Assembly: GCA_900321005.1 (NCBI GenBank) | Contig: ONUF01000003.1 | Span: forward strand, 1 to 64,000 | Reading direction: 5' to 3' | Source: an uncultured Bacteroidales bacterium | Lineage (GTDB): Bacteria > Bacteroidota > Bacteroidia > Bacteroidales > Paludibacteraceae | DNA length: 64,000 nucleotides | Shown here: piece by piece, positions 29,701 to 35,467 of the stretch | How positions within the stretch are numbered: position 1 is the stretch's first letter | Layout of the letters: each line of letters starts with the position of its first letter | Made by a program: the position numbers and the translations under genes | The notes under the pieces: model-generated | Seen by the model: only the letters and a program-made list of their open reading frames with translations | What the model was told of the DNA's origin: nothing | Database searches by the model: none

Positions 29701-29748
29701 ATTCACTCCGAGGGAGCCAATGCCCTCTTGCGTACTATTGTTCATTAA
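20743..29748 (+). CDS. Giant secreted endonuclease I with Ig-like/InlB-like repeats and T9SS sorting domain
   Basis: A 3001-residue secreted protein. Signal peptide: about residues 1-21; the start at 20743 is chosen for it (the frame opens at 20701, inside the protease gene). Residues of about 25-290 form an endonuclease I (EndA/NucM, His-Me finger) domain with KEHTVPKSWFGG (His115), SDAHHIFPTD and the NRNPFVDYP segment. Then come an FN3 domain, a Big_3-like domain, copy C of the module shared with the protease, many InlB-like beta-grasp repeats (YTFVGW...YYAVY), a Big_2-like domain and a long C-terminal region. The last 80 residues (DIYIYDMNGRLVLNRHTHG ... GVYQIRIHSEG) are a T9SS type A sorting domain. 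Function is inferred: cell-surface or released nuclease. Confidence 0.9.
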   Translation: MKRRFSVLWIALVSVTMVFATDPAVSLTTYYANIDGKSNTSDALRTQLCTIISTGYTNIGYSSLPDDVYAASSNPSDFYNGASKTMEDIYSSFPYTASQAGASASDCGQKWNKEHTVPKSWFGGDVSPMESDAHHIFPTDIKMNSLRSSYPYGENSAPKECDEYGYGHLGTSTFSGYSGTVFDPGDGGANGSYKGDLARVYFYMVTRYRTTNFTDGLGNVCFTYNGGVANLTDYMKNLMLKWHREDPVSEKERIRNNAIYTHQHNRNPFVDYPCLVEYIWGNKQGETVSLSALVSSYDTSFSGEGCSCAEQPATPLVTATPGDGQITATWSDVAGATGYTVTLGTGVGYTTECASSSIGAITHSGTTNTCVISGLINGLDYTVSVVANGTCDSEAGTDSATPTDTPIACALTSISLNTTGVTKDFTTGDTFSSAGLIVTANYSNCSSKTVTPTSISSPDMSSAGNKTVTVSYTESGVTKTATYQITVAAPTTYTIRFFNNGVQVGTDQIVIAGQSAVKPADPTPCEGYTFVGWWTATLATDNTTAQTWVTDFTATQDQNYYAVFSKTEGSGSGGSTNITLNASIDTSFPKDGITLTTSNGVLNNGTDYRIYKGATLTITSSVGNISSIAFTFDGSYNGGGWETSYTPNSSTWTSPACTSGSSGKQARITQIIVTVDGGGSSTTYYTTSPDCPTPCANEITITKGSDPVNGTFVLSNSGTVCIDEGNASTTVTAEPNDHYHLETVTTTGDVGSVGSISGNTCTITGINANTTINVTFAADPKDVVYWYVAGTPTAEEKYAGETLAGITAPTESDCDGKAFVGWTATADYSSETDAPNDLFNDPTTKTMPTGGTNYYAVFADGTTSGGPSNLVEYDGSGIVTLEEIDGVSQNGVSTYAAGNAPYLLKFDGDGDYIQFNLTSVPATLSFNYKMIGGGNTSTMTIKECATADGSYTDVQALTISGAQNSTGTLTTTTSFTKKYVRMVFTKGSNVGVGAITITGTGGGATYSNYSTTCVACTNKVTLTKGAESNGTFALNKADGEYNNCDADFVVTVSDITPAAGYYCTGVTATGDHVSISGPDGSGNYTVTYTHGYSITSTITANFAASPTYTATFMNGSAVYGSAQTTYAGNNITAPAGTPEACEEYTFVGWVAAAQTSETTELPETVTFPQPMPVGGITYYALYRRIEGGSGSTNVVLNTSAQYTNGQEAGSKEIDGVTFAFAIGGNSSNAPKYYSSGTSVRMYSDNTLTISSASTISAIEFVWGGTTSAGLEASEEEYNANTTGGSWSGSATSITFTVGSSGQQHIQTITVTIDGGGTSYYTTAPTCSGYVITVAEVLHGEGTSDKKRCDEGGIVTITLTANEGYECGGITTDPVVTPSGSGCTYTFTMPASDITVTPVFTPKTPRTFTFEKGTGICATNTLTEAVWNGGVTLPTATANSGCDPEYVFAGWATSAVTVETEVRPTLYAAGTLYNGEETTLYAVYSQTTGGSASGFTLSYTIDDITYYVAARTGTNKYMGATTDVVDAARFTIVTSNDKQYLCWHGENDTYVSNNSNKTDLLFTTNIENAYSWDITETGNTIALVASSGRHFMFNTNIAQRDRFAAYSTDDVLVKGDAGTTVYNTNPSCVCYSVNITYNANGGTLAEGCGNVVGGECERDWKLCEAPTREGYLFTNWKDQNGTLYNAGAMVQDLKLSLTLTAQWIPAPYTVLFDAGTGTCVESLTEPSRGDGITLPKAEPSAACADDWTFVGWSATELVGETNTTATIIGVAGVSYVPATNNVTLYAVYSTLDEAGATSDYTRVSASTPEEGDYAIVVSQSDESFGLLTYGTIAKGRLAYTKAYTSLPASTISSPAATQIWHLTYDASGYAYLYNANAGAYLSASGTNIDYNANGGSAFVLTRDPGTYGDYQCLNSTASASSNYYLGANKDADYVRYYGTSNIIATNSVTLYAGSTGTRYYATSPVCTPCTDPEWSFELGTSVVKTKGSAPFTNTVIKVHESSGSVTYSSTNEAVATIDAAGEVTLVGTGSTTITLRLTKAMPYCAAVLQYELEVKEPSIDIVGVTADGEIVIEHDLEGTITLDLSEGHAVSTGTAANDLFFSKYFEAASNMKLFAIFNGTGHDMDISDIRVRCNCTTDGKWPTKTGDLGYVELRTISKLREQYPKLKIPSGTELIFWSNNKGSTSSTAARNTELRECITFTIGEMEYHYSDMEAMEIPNWFCLGDYTTFQTPDADGNNQFVFNGDDSMIMERYNPATGQWEAIDLFGAGTSEAPASTSGLVEKITDTYDINGSSQPLNDGDGFHAECAGDPIPLSTNRYMLVRKNSVLDGMHAVAFNTTSFATLCEEWDGTPVGGSADGYCQSGHVFSDIAEYDYAENYIDWETITHDDYEVEEKEDGTTTVTFDDPLDLDARACSLLKIEVRDKDDASKILATTEYKIPIVVKAGTHMTTEELFYHQGEKCATCDVAILGSATLTKATDGATNDMPEVRDIYVYGGGQLVIPSGTHYRAHYLIMRMEMAADKVNVNVPNIQAIGSLANQYGGAIRQQVRVGTNRFYQFAVPYPVRLEDVTFSDGTPAVYGDDFMIRYYDGESRAQNLGTASNWKNYEGTMLQPGVGYTLAVAKKAGHEQRELIFPMADASLAEGEPATKTTAIHAWGDNTIRANHRGWNFLSNPYLTTYGQNHLDDDAGGVLTTGRLIEDPDHPGWWVNDAGTIPYVTLINGTRTDYTQERVALQDLKPFTTFFIQAGDDTHANGDEFSLTFSREHRKNAAPAYIRAEQKSPVARFGVLLSGNNAKDNCGVAIGEDYSAAYDMQADLSKEFGSAYSLKLYTLQEDAMRMAFLATHPDSLVKPIPVGVRIPAAAEYTFSIDRRYNLGAFAHIYLTDNVTGQHTDLLEDTYSFAGTRSQNDARFSLFVVMKKNIPTGTDNLLNGIYAVGREGAVMLTGLPETADIYIYDMNGRLVLNRHTHGATSVTYHMPIGVYQIRIHSEGANALLRTIVH
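22460..22775 (+). repeat. Long module repeat, copy C (in the endonuclease I gene)
   Basis: Third near-identical copy of the roughly 300-nt module, about 2.3 kb downstream of copy B and in the next gene. Synonymous positions are largely conserved, which points to recent duplication or gene conversion. Confidence 0.9.
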
Positions 29749-29769
29749 CCTCTAAATGCACGTAAACAT

Positions 29770-30495
29770 ATGAATCCAATACTTTATATAAGAAGTGCGT
29801 TTGAGGTTTATACTGAACGTAGAAAAGTTCGCAAACTGAGAGTATTCCTCATCGTCGGAACATTACTTATTGCGTGGGGTGCGGTCGTCGTTATTGTACT
29901 TAAGACGCCCAAGATGGAGCAGCACGTACATGTCTCTGCTCCGGCTGTCATACCCTCTTCTAACCATGCGCCTTCCGGTGTCAGTGGTATCGTGACGCCT
30001 ACGATGCGTCCCACTTCACTGACGCGGCGTCAGATAACGATACAAACTCCGCAACCGAGTTCGTACTCAACCCATCAAGGCACCGGCAGTTCTTCCTTGA
30101 CCATCCATACTACATCCTCTGCGGCGCCTATGTTCATCGGAGGCGGTAGTGGCGGTTATACAGGAAGTAATTACAACCACAGTAACCCTACTCGCGCGAT
30201 AGCGCAAAATACGGTGTCCACCTCTATGATGATTATCACTCCGGTACAACGACTGGAAAAGCATAATCTGTCCGCAGACAACACGCTTCAAAACATGCAA
30301 CAAGTGATTGAGGACAACGGTCCGAATGCTGTTGCCGCACGCATGAAGAAAGACGGTTGGGACGACTATGGGCAGGATGATGAACCATTCCTGGATCAGC
30401 AGCCTATCGGGGATGTGACGTGGGGACTGATGCTACTGCTTACCATCGGTTGGTGCGTACGAGTCCACCGAAAAAGGCAACAAGCATGTAGATAG
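29770..30495 (+). CDS. Membrane protein of unknown function with PIGD-helix-basic tail
   Basis: A 241-residue protein I do not recognise. It has an N-terminal basic stretch (YTERRKVRKLR) and a membrane helix (about residues 24-44). A long Ser/Thr/Gly/Pro-rich region of low complexity follows (about 50-160), then a short charged helix. The C terminus reads QPIGDVTWGLMLLLTIGW followed by RVHRKRQQ: a PxGD motif, a hydrophobic helix and a basic end, which is the layout of a C-terminal cell-envelope sorting signal (like LPXTG or PEP-CTERM). It starts 21 nt after the giant nuclease gene and is probably cotranscribed. Its last 56 nt overlap the convergent aroA-fusion gene. Confidence 0.7.
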   Translation: MNPILYIRSAFEVYTERRKVRKLRVFLIVGTLLIAWGAVVVIVLKTPKMEQHVHVSAPAVIPSSNHAPSGVSGIVTPTMRPTSLTRRQITIQTPQPSSYSTHQGTGSSSLTIHTTSSAAPMFIGGGSGGYTGSNYNHSNPTRAIAQNTVSTSMMIITPVQRLEKHNLSADNTLQNMQQVIEDNGPNAVAARMKKDGWDDYGQDDEPFLDQQPIGDVTWGLMLLLTIGWCVRVHRKRQQACR

Positions 30496-32269
30496 GATAG
30501 AGAATTTCGAGCAAAAGAGCCACGTACCACGGAGTGCGTGGCTTTTTGGTGTACGGTGTATGGTGTACGGTGCAGGTTTTCTCTCGCGCACGAATCAGGG
30601 AATACTCAATCGGAAATTTGATAAGCAGAATTGGCGGACATAGTAACTGAGCTATGTTCGCCAATGTTATAATCATGCCATACCGACGGATGTCGCGGTC
30701 GGTGTAGTGCGGTGCTTTTCCTGCCCAACGCATGCGCTGGCGAAGGAAAGCGCGCCAGGAAGTGAGGGGACGCACGATGGCAGTGTAGTCGGGTTCGTCC
30801 ATCACGCTGATCTTGTATCCGCGACGCTTGGCGGCTTCGAGAAGGAACATATCATCACCGGAAGGAATCTCGGGATGCAGGTCGGATTCGCATGCGAGCC
30901 ATACTTCGCGACGAACGATGAGATTCGCACCGGAACACATGATGGCTTGGTTTTGCTTGGCGGTGCGCATCGTGAGTTCTTGAATCGCCGCGTATTCGGC
31001 TATCTGGAGGCGCTCCAAGAGCGAGGGGTTGTCGCTTTCTCTCTCCATCTTAAGCGGCAGAATAATGAGATCAGCCTTTGTACATTGTACCTTGTCACTT
31101 TGTACATTAACTGCCTTCGGCAGTACTACATCGTCGTCATGTAGCCAGACGTACTCGCTTGTGGCGGCATGGATGAGTTTGGAGAGGGCATGTTTTTTGC
31201 CTAAATTGTCGTCATTGACGCCACGAATAGGGGTTATATGGGAGATAGACCCAGTAACGACCTTAGCATTGACCGTCGGTTGACCGTCGGCTGACCGTCG
31301 TTCGACCGTCGTTATTGACTGCAAAATTTCTGCGAAACGGGGGTAGCTTTTTTTGATGCACTCCAAGGTCGCTTGATCTGCTGCTGTGGTGGCAGGGAAC
31401 GGATGGATAAAATCGGCAGCCATGAGGGCCATGGCCATTCGATGGTCGTTGCGCACTTCGTGGAATCGGACGGCTTCGAGACGGTCGGATTCTTTGTAAC
31501 GGAGGCGTTCGGTGCCGGAAGCCTCGAGTTTGATCCCTAATCGCTCACATGTGAGAGCGATGGCGGGATACAAATCCGGACAATGCGAAAAATCGATTGA
31601 AAGCGATTTGAAGATTTGAAGATTTGAAGATTTGAAGATTTTTGCTCCTTCGGGCACAAACTTCGTTTCGACGCCGAAATGGCGGGCATAAATGTCGGCG
31701 ACGATGCGGTCGCCTTGGAGGGAATCGGCTTTGAGGCCTTCGAGCAATAACTCACCTCCATGAATCGCGACATATTCGTACCAGAAAGCGGCGGAACTCC
31801 AATCAGTCTCTAATTGATGATTGATAATTCTCTGCCGCAAGGGCGCGATTAACTTCGTTTTTGATGATTGATAATTGTTTGCCAGGCGGCGGGACATGGT
31901 GATGTAGGGCGATTCGTCGGGGACGACGGGGATGTTCTCGCCGTGGAGAATACGAGCGGAGGTGGTTTGCGAAGTAGGTGCTCCGTCACGCTCCATAAGT
32001 CGCGGGTCGCCGGTGAGTGTGATGGGTTCGTTCGGATAACATTTGGCGATATGGACTTGGAGAAAGCGCAAAGCTGTGCCGCAGTTGCCTAGCCAAAGGG
32101 TCAGCGGTTCACCGTTCCTATGTTGCCGCAAAGCCTCTAAGGCGTCATGAAGAATATGTACGTCATCCGGCATATCCGAAGAGACCCGCATAAGCGGATC
32201 TCCATGGATAGCTTGCAGCAACAGTATTCTGTTCGCTATAGATTTCGATATCGGCAGTTTAATTGACAT
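30440..32269 (-). CDS. aroA: Compacted EPSP synthase (AroA) fused to a shortened family-2 glycosyltransferase
   Basis: A 609-residue two-part protein. Residues 1 to about 318 are AroA (3-phosphoshikimate 1-carboxyvinyltransferase, shikimate pathway). Active-site pieces are kept: LPISKSIANR, GNCGTALRF, SQTTSA, CPDLYPA, KESDR, NDHRMAMAL and KKSYPRF. However, the domain is about 80-100 residues shorter than usual, with losses after RLMERD and between LEAVRFHEV and NDHRM. Residues of about 335-609 are a GT2 domain (WLHDDD, SGDDMFLLEA, RQRMRWAG) with C-terminal membrane helices, but lacking the first strand and nucleotide-binding start. Repeat-coded segments lie at FKSSNLQIFKS, RIINHQL and, at the junction, VERRSADGQPTV. 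The ATG at 32269 (MSIKLP) overlaps the DPP III stop by 11 nt; an upstream in-frame ATG at 32314 is less likely. Confidence 0.8.
   Translation of the reverse strand: MSIKLPISKSIANRILLLQAIHGDPLMRVSSDMPDDVHILHDALEALRQHRNGEPLTLWLGNCGTALRFLQVHIAKCYPNEPITLTGDPRLMERDGAPTSQTTSARILHGENIPVVPDESPYITMSRRLANNYQSSKTKLIAPLRQRIINHQLETDWSSAAFWYEYVAIHGGELLLEGLKADSLQGDRIVADIYARHFGVETKFVPEGAKIFKSSNLQIFKSLSIDFSHCPDLYPAIALTCERLGIKLEASGTERLRYKESDRLEAVRFHEVRNDHRMAMALMAADFIHPFPATTAADQATLECIKKSYPRFAEILQSITTVERRSADGQPTVNAKVVTGSISHITPIRGVNDDNLGKKHALSKLIHAATSEYVWLHDDDVVLPKAVNVQSDKVQCTKADLIILPLKMERESDNPSLLERLQIAEYAAIQELTMRTAKQNQAIMCSGANLIVRREVWLACESDLHPEIPSGDDMFLLEAAKRRGYKISVMDEPDYTAIVRPLTSWRAFLRQRMRWAGKAPHYTDRDIRRYGMIITLANIAQLLCPPILLIKFPIEYSLIRAREKTCTVHHTPYTKKPRTPWYVALLLEILYPIYMLVAFFGGLVRTNRW
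30548..30574. repeat. GGTGTACGGTGTAT repeat inside the glycosyltransferase part
   Basis: Units GGTGTAC, GGTGTAT, GGTGTAC and GGTGCAG, in frame on the minus strand and translated as TVHHTPYT between two membrane segments. Confidence 0.75.
31076..31108. repeat. TTTGTACATTGTAC repeat inside the glycosyltransferase part
   Basis: Units of TTTGTACAT/TGTACCT/TGTCACT, in frame on the minus strand and translated as NVQSDKVQCTK just after the DDD motif strand. Confidence 0.7.
31270..31313. repeat. TTGACCGTCGG repeat at the AroA-glycosyltransferase junction
   Basis: Four units of an 11-nt word (TTGACCGTCGG, TTGACCGTCGG, CTGACCGTCGT, TCGACCGTCGT), in frame on the minus strand, lie exactly between the end of the AroA fold and the first recognisable glycosyltransferase residues. 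Confidence 0.85.
31605..31642. repeat. AAGATTTG repeat inside the AroA part
   Basis: Four near-perfect 8-nt units (AAGATTTG), in frame on the minus strand and translated as FKSSNLQIFKS. Confidence 0.85.
31811..31880. repeat. TTGATGATTGATAATT repeat pair inside the AroA part
   Basis: Two arrays of TTGATGATTGATAATT about 50 nt apart, in frame on the minus strand, flank the segment KTKLIAPLRQR and precede the conserved DWSSAAFWYE stretch. Confidence 0.8.
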
Positions 32270-34247
32270 CCGGTAGCGGACTATAATCGCGGCTGTAACG
32301 GAGGTGTTGGTCAATATAGCCTTCCGTGAAATCGAGTTTCACGTCGGTGATGGCACCTTGTTTGTCGCGCGACACCTTATAGACGGGATTGACAAATCCT
32401 TTATAGGGCGCAAGGTGGAGTTCGGCATACCGCTCCAGGATCTCCTTGTGCAACGCCGGACCGACCTTGACGGCATAGGTCTCTACCAGATTCTTTGCCG
32501 CCGCATAATCGCCTTCGGAGGTGATACGCTGAATCTCCGCGAGCAGTTCGCCGAAGAGACGGCGTACGCCTTCGTAGTCATTAATCTGCAAATAGTGCTT
32601 ACCGTCGCGCTCGATAATAGCCAATTCACCATCGGCATGGTCATAAACCCATTTGGCAATGAGTTGACGGTTGCGCATGTGGGCTTCCTCGATATCCTTT
32701 CCGGGTTCGATACGCACGAGTTGGGTCATAAGGCCGTTCATCAGTTGCTGGTAATAACCGGCTTTATAGGCTTCGTTATTCGGTAGCAGGCCCAGTTCGA
32801 CGAGTTTCGGATCGGCCAGATAATAGAGCCCGAAGAGATCGGCGCGGGCTTCCTCAATCGTCGAGGCATGCTCTTTGAGTGCATCTTTGCTAACACCCGG
32901 AAGCAGTTTTCCGGAACCGTGTCCGACACACTCATGCAGGTCAGTATGCAGGTCGCCGCACAGCGCGCCATACTGCGCATAGAGTTCACGGATCTCATCG
33001 TCAATCATGAATTCCTCGTTGAAACCGTTGCCTTTTGCCGCTTCGTTATAGGCATGCATGAGGTTGTCAATCGTGACGGACTTGGAGCCGTACTCCTTGC
33101 GGATCCAGTTAGCGTTCGGCAGGTTGATACCGATCGGCGTAGCGGGGTAACAATCGCCGGCGAGGATTGCCGCCGTGATGACTTTCGCGGATACGCCTTT
33201 CACTTGTTCTTTCTTGAATTTCTTCGCGGTAGGCGAGTTGTCCTCAAACCACTGCGCGTTGTCCGAGATGAGTTGTGTACGATGCGTAGCAGCGAGGTCT
33301 TTGAAGTTGACCATCGACTCCCAAGTACCGGTGATGCCGAGCGGGTCGGAATAGGTCTCGGTGAAGCCGTTGACGAAGTCCACGCGGCTGTCGAGGTCTT
33401 TGACCCAGGCGATACAATATTCGTTGAACAGTTGGAGGTCGCCTGTCTCGTTGAAGGCAATGAGTTTGTTGATCACCTCGCGTTGCTGGTCATTCTCGGC
33501 ATATTGGAGTGCTTCGCGCAGCCAATATACGACATGCTCCAGCGCCTCACCATAGAGTCCACCCACTTTATAGACGCGCTCCTCGACCTTGCCTTCGGCA
33601 TTCTTGACGAGTTGGGAGTTAAGACCTATCCAAAGCGGCTCCGGCGAGTTGTCTTTATGCGCAGCATACCACGCCTCCGCCTCTTTCTGGGTCATCCCTT
33701 CGCCGTAGTAGTTGCCGGCTGAATTAGCCACCAGATCTACACCGTTTTGCTGGGTAGTACGCTTGGGCATCACCGCGGGATCAAACATGACGGGCAGGAT
33801 AGCTTCGTCGAACTGCACGCCGGCGTCTGCCAGGGCCGTTACGAACCATTTCTGACTGAACTCCGGCAGGAACTTATCTTCGCTGTAGTGATGATAGATA
33901 CCGTTGGAGAACCATACGCGTTTGAGGTAACGCTCGAAGGCCGCGAACTCTTCGTTGTCCGTGTCGTACGGGTAATTGAGGTAGAGCGCCTCGCACGCAC
34001 GACGAATACGCAGGTTGTAACGACCGTTCTGGTCGAAGAGGATATCGCGTCCCCACAACGCCGCCTCGGAAAGGCAGTAGATCAACTGCTTCTGCTGCAG
34101 CGTCAAGGCATCGAACTCCGGCACATCGTAACGGAGGATCTCCAGGTCATAGAACTTATCCACGTTGTATTGGAAGGACGTTTCTTTCTTTTGGCAGCCG
34201 CAGAGGATCCCCACAGCTGCCAATATGATTGCAAAATGTTTTCTCAT
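32259..34247 (-). CDS. Dipeptidyl peptidase III lipoprotein (M49)
   Basis: A 662-residue zinc metallopeptidase that removes dipeptides from peptide N termini. The N terminus is a lipoprotein signal (ILAAVGILCGC, lipid on Cys18), so the enzyme is membrane-anchored, probably on the periplasmic or outer face. The zinc motif is HECVGH in HECVGHGSGKLLPG, the six-residue form known from Bacteroides DPP III, and the second motif is EEARAD in STIEEARADLFGLYYL. Length and motifs suggest an active enzyme. It overlaps the nucleoside phosphorylase stop by 1 nt (TAATG) and the aroA fusion start by 11 nt, so the genes are translationally coupled. Confidence 0.93.
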   Translation of the reverse strand: MRKHFAIILAAVGILCGCQKKETSFQYNVDKFYDLEILRYDVPEFDALTLQQKQLIYCLSEAALWGRDILFDQNGRYNLRIRRACEALYLNYPYDTDNEEFAAFERYLKRVWFSNGIYHHYSEDKFLPEFSQKWFVTALADAGVQFDEAILPVMFDPAVMPKRTTQQNGVDLVANSAGNYYGEGMTQKEAEAWYAAHKDNSPEPLWIGLNSQLVKNAEGKVEERVYKVGGLYGEALEHVVYWLREALQYAENDQQREVINKLIAFNETGDLQLFNEYCIAWVKDLDSRVDFVNGFTETYSDPLGITGTWESMVNFKDLAATHRTQLISDNAQWFEDNSPTAKKFKKEQVKGVSAKVITAAILAGDCYPATPIGINLPNANWIRKEYGSKSVTIDNLMHAYNEAAKGNGFNEEFMIDDEIRELYAQYGALCGDLHTDLHECVGHGSGKLLPGVSKDALKEHASTIEEARADLFGLYYLADPKLVELGLLPNNEAYKAGYYQQLMNGLMTQLVRIEPGKDIEEAHMRNRQLIAKWVYDHADGELAIIERDGKHYLQINDYEGVRRLFGELLAEIQRITSEGDYAAAKNLVETYAVKVGPALHKEILERYAELHLAPYKGFVNPVYKVSRDKQGAITDVKLDFTEGYIDQHLRYSRDYSPLPDVN

Positions 34248-35122
34248 TAAATACGCTCGAGTACGGTTTTTACGAGTTCTTTGATACGCGGTTTGTAGTC
34301 GGTGTTGGCAGCTTCGATCTTACGTTGCGCGATGACGCAGCAAACGGTCATGGCGCGGTGTCCCATGTGGAGCGCCAAGCCGGCGATACACGAACCTTCC
34401 ATCTCATAGTTGGTGATACGCTGTCCTTCGTAACGGAAGTCGGTGATCTTCTCGTTGATATCGGGTACCGCCAGATCGACGCGCAGCACGCGGCCTTGCG
34501 GGCCGTAGAAGCCGTTGGCGGCAATCGTACAACCGCGCATCATATCGTCTTTGGCGATGCGATCCACGAGTTCGGGATTAGCAGCTACTACGTACGGTAC
34601 TGCCGCTTTCTTCGGATAGCCGACGAAGTCCACGAAGGCTTTCTCGAAACCGAGGTCCGCAATCTTGTCGCGGTCGTGATAGAACGCGAGTACGCCGTCG
34701 AAACCGATGGATTTCTGCGAAACGAGGAAGGTGCCCAGAGGGATGTCTTCCTGCATACCGCCGCAGGTACCGATACGCACGATGTCGAGGCAGCGCTTGT
34801 GCTCTTTCTCCGTGCGGGTAGCGAAGTCGATGTTGGCGAGTGCGTCTATCTCGTTCATGACGATGTCGCAGTTATCGGTTCCGATACCGGTGGAGATACA
34901 CGAGATGCGTTTGCCTTGGAACTTACCGGTGATGGTATGGAACTCACGGGATTGTACGTCGCACTCGATGGAACCTTCGTCGAAGAAGGATGCCACCATA
35001 TTTACGCGGTCCTGGTCACCGACGAGGATGATTTTGTCCGCGAGGAACTCGGGTTTGAGATGCAAATGAAACGCAGAACCATCGGCATTGATGATCAACT
35101 GCGAAGCTGGGAAAGTTTTCAT
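34247..35122 (-). CDS. Nucleoside phosphorylase (uridine phosphorylase-like)
   Basis: A 291-residue enzyme of the PNP/UDP family (phosphorolysis of nucleosides to base and ribose-1-phosphate). Seen: ILVGDQDRV (phosphate loop), GIGTDNCDIVMNEI, RIGTCGGMQEDI and the ribose-binding TNYEMEGSCIAGLA. It looks closest to the Bacteroidota nucleoside phosphorylases of the Udp type; base preference cannot be read from sequence. It lies 34 nt downstream of the DUF3467 gene, across a GATTGAT repeat. Confidence 0.88.
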   Translation of the reverse strand: MKTFPASQLIINADGSAFHLHLKPEFLADKIILVGDQDRVNMVASFFDEGSIECDVQSREFHTITGKFQGKRISCISTGIGTDNCDIVMNEIDALANIDFATRTEKEHKRCLDIVRIGTCGGMQEDIPLGTFLVSQKSIGFDGVLAFYHDRDKIADLGFEKAFVDFVGYPKKAAVPYVVAANPELVDRIAKDDMMRGCTIAANGFYGPQGRVLRVDLAVPDINEKITDFRYEGQRITNYEMEGSCIAGLALHMGHRAMTVCCVIAQRKIEAANTDYKPRIKELVKTVLERI

Positions 35123-35156
35123 GATGATTTATGATTTTTGATTGATGATTGATGAT
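35123..35156. repeat. ATTGATG/ATTTATG repeat between the DUF3467 and phosphorylase genes
   Basis: The whole gap is made of ATGATTTATGATTTTTG and ATTGATGATTGATGATT units. Confidence 0.75.
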
Positions 35157-35462
35157 TTAAGCTTCACCACCGGTGAAGGAGAGAGGCAGGGTACTTCCGG
35201 GCACAGGACCGCCGATAGGTTGGATGGTTCCGAATTTCTTCTCGTATTGCGCGATGTTATTCTGCAATGCACCCAGGATTTTCTTTGCCTGGTCGGGAGT
35301 TACTACGACGCGCGAAACAACGTTTGCCTGCGGGATGCCCGGCATCAGTTGTGCAAAATCCAATACGAACTCCGTAGGAGTATGCGCGATGAGCGCTAAG
35401 TTAGCAAACACTCCTTGTGCTTTATCCGGAGCGATGTTGATGTTTAATTTTTGTTCTGCCAT
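35157..35462 (-). CDS. DUF3467 protein
   Basis: A 101-residue protein of the small DUF3467 family found widely in Bacteroidota, of unknown function. The body has NINIAPDKAQGVFANLALIAHT, then FVLDFAQLMPGIPQANVVSRVVVTP and a helix QAKKILGALQNNIAQYEKKFG. Family members are cytoplasmic and have no recognised catalytic motif. The ATG at 35462 is preferred (MAEQKLN); an in-frame ATG at 35474 would overlap the glycosyltransferase stop. It sits between a glycosyltransferase and a nucleoside phosphorylase in an apparent operon. Confidence 0.88.
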   Translation of the reverse strand: MAEQKLNINIAPDKAQGVFANLALIAHTPTEFVLDFAQLMPGIPQANVVSRVVVTPDQAKKILGALQNNIAQYEKKFGTIQPIGGPVPGSTLPLSFTGGEA

Positions 35463-35467
35463 ATTAT

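Noticed and set aside
29770..30495. SusE/SusF or SusD partner role for the unknown membrane protein
   Set aside because: No lipobox, no SusD-type repeats and no SusC neighbour; only the tail motif is distinctive.
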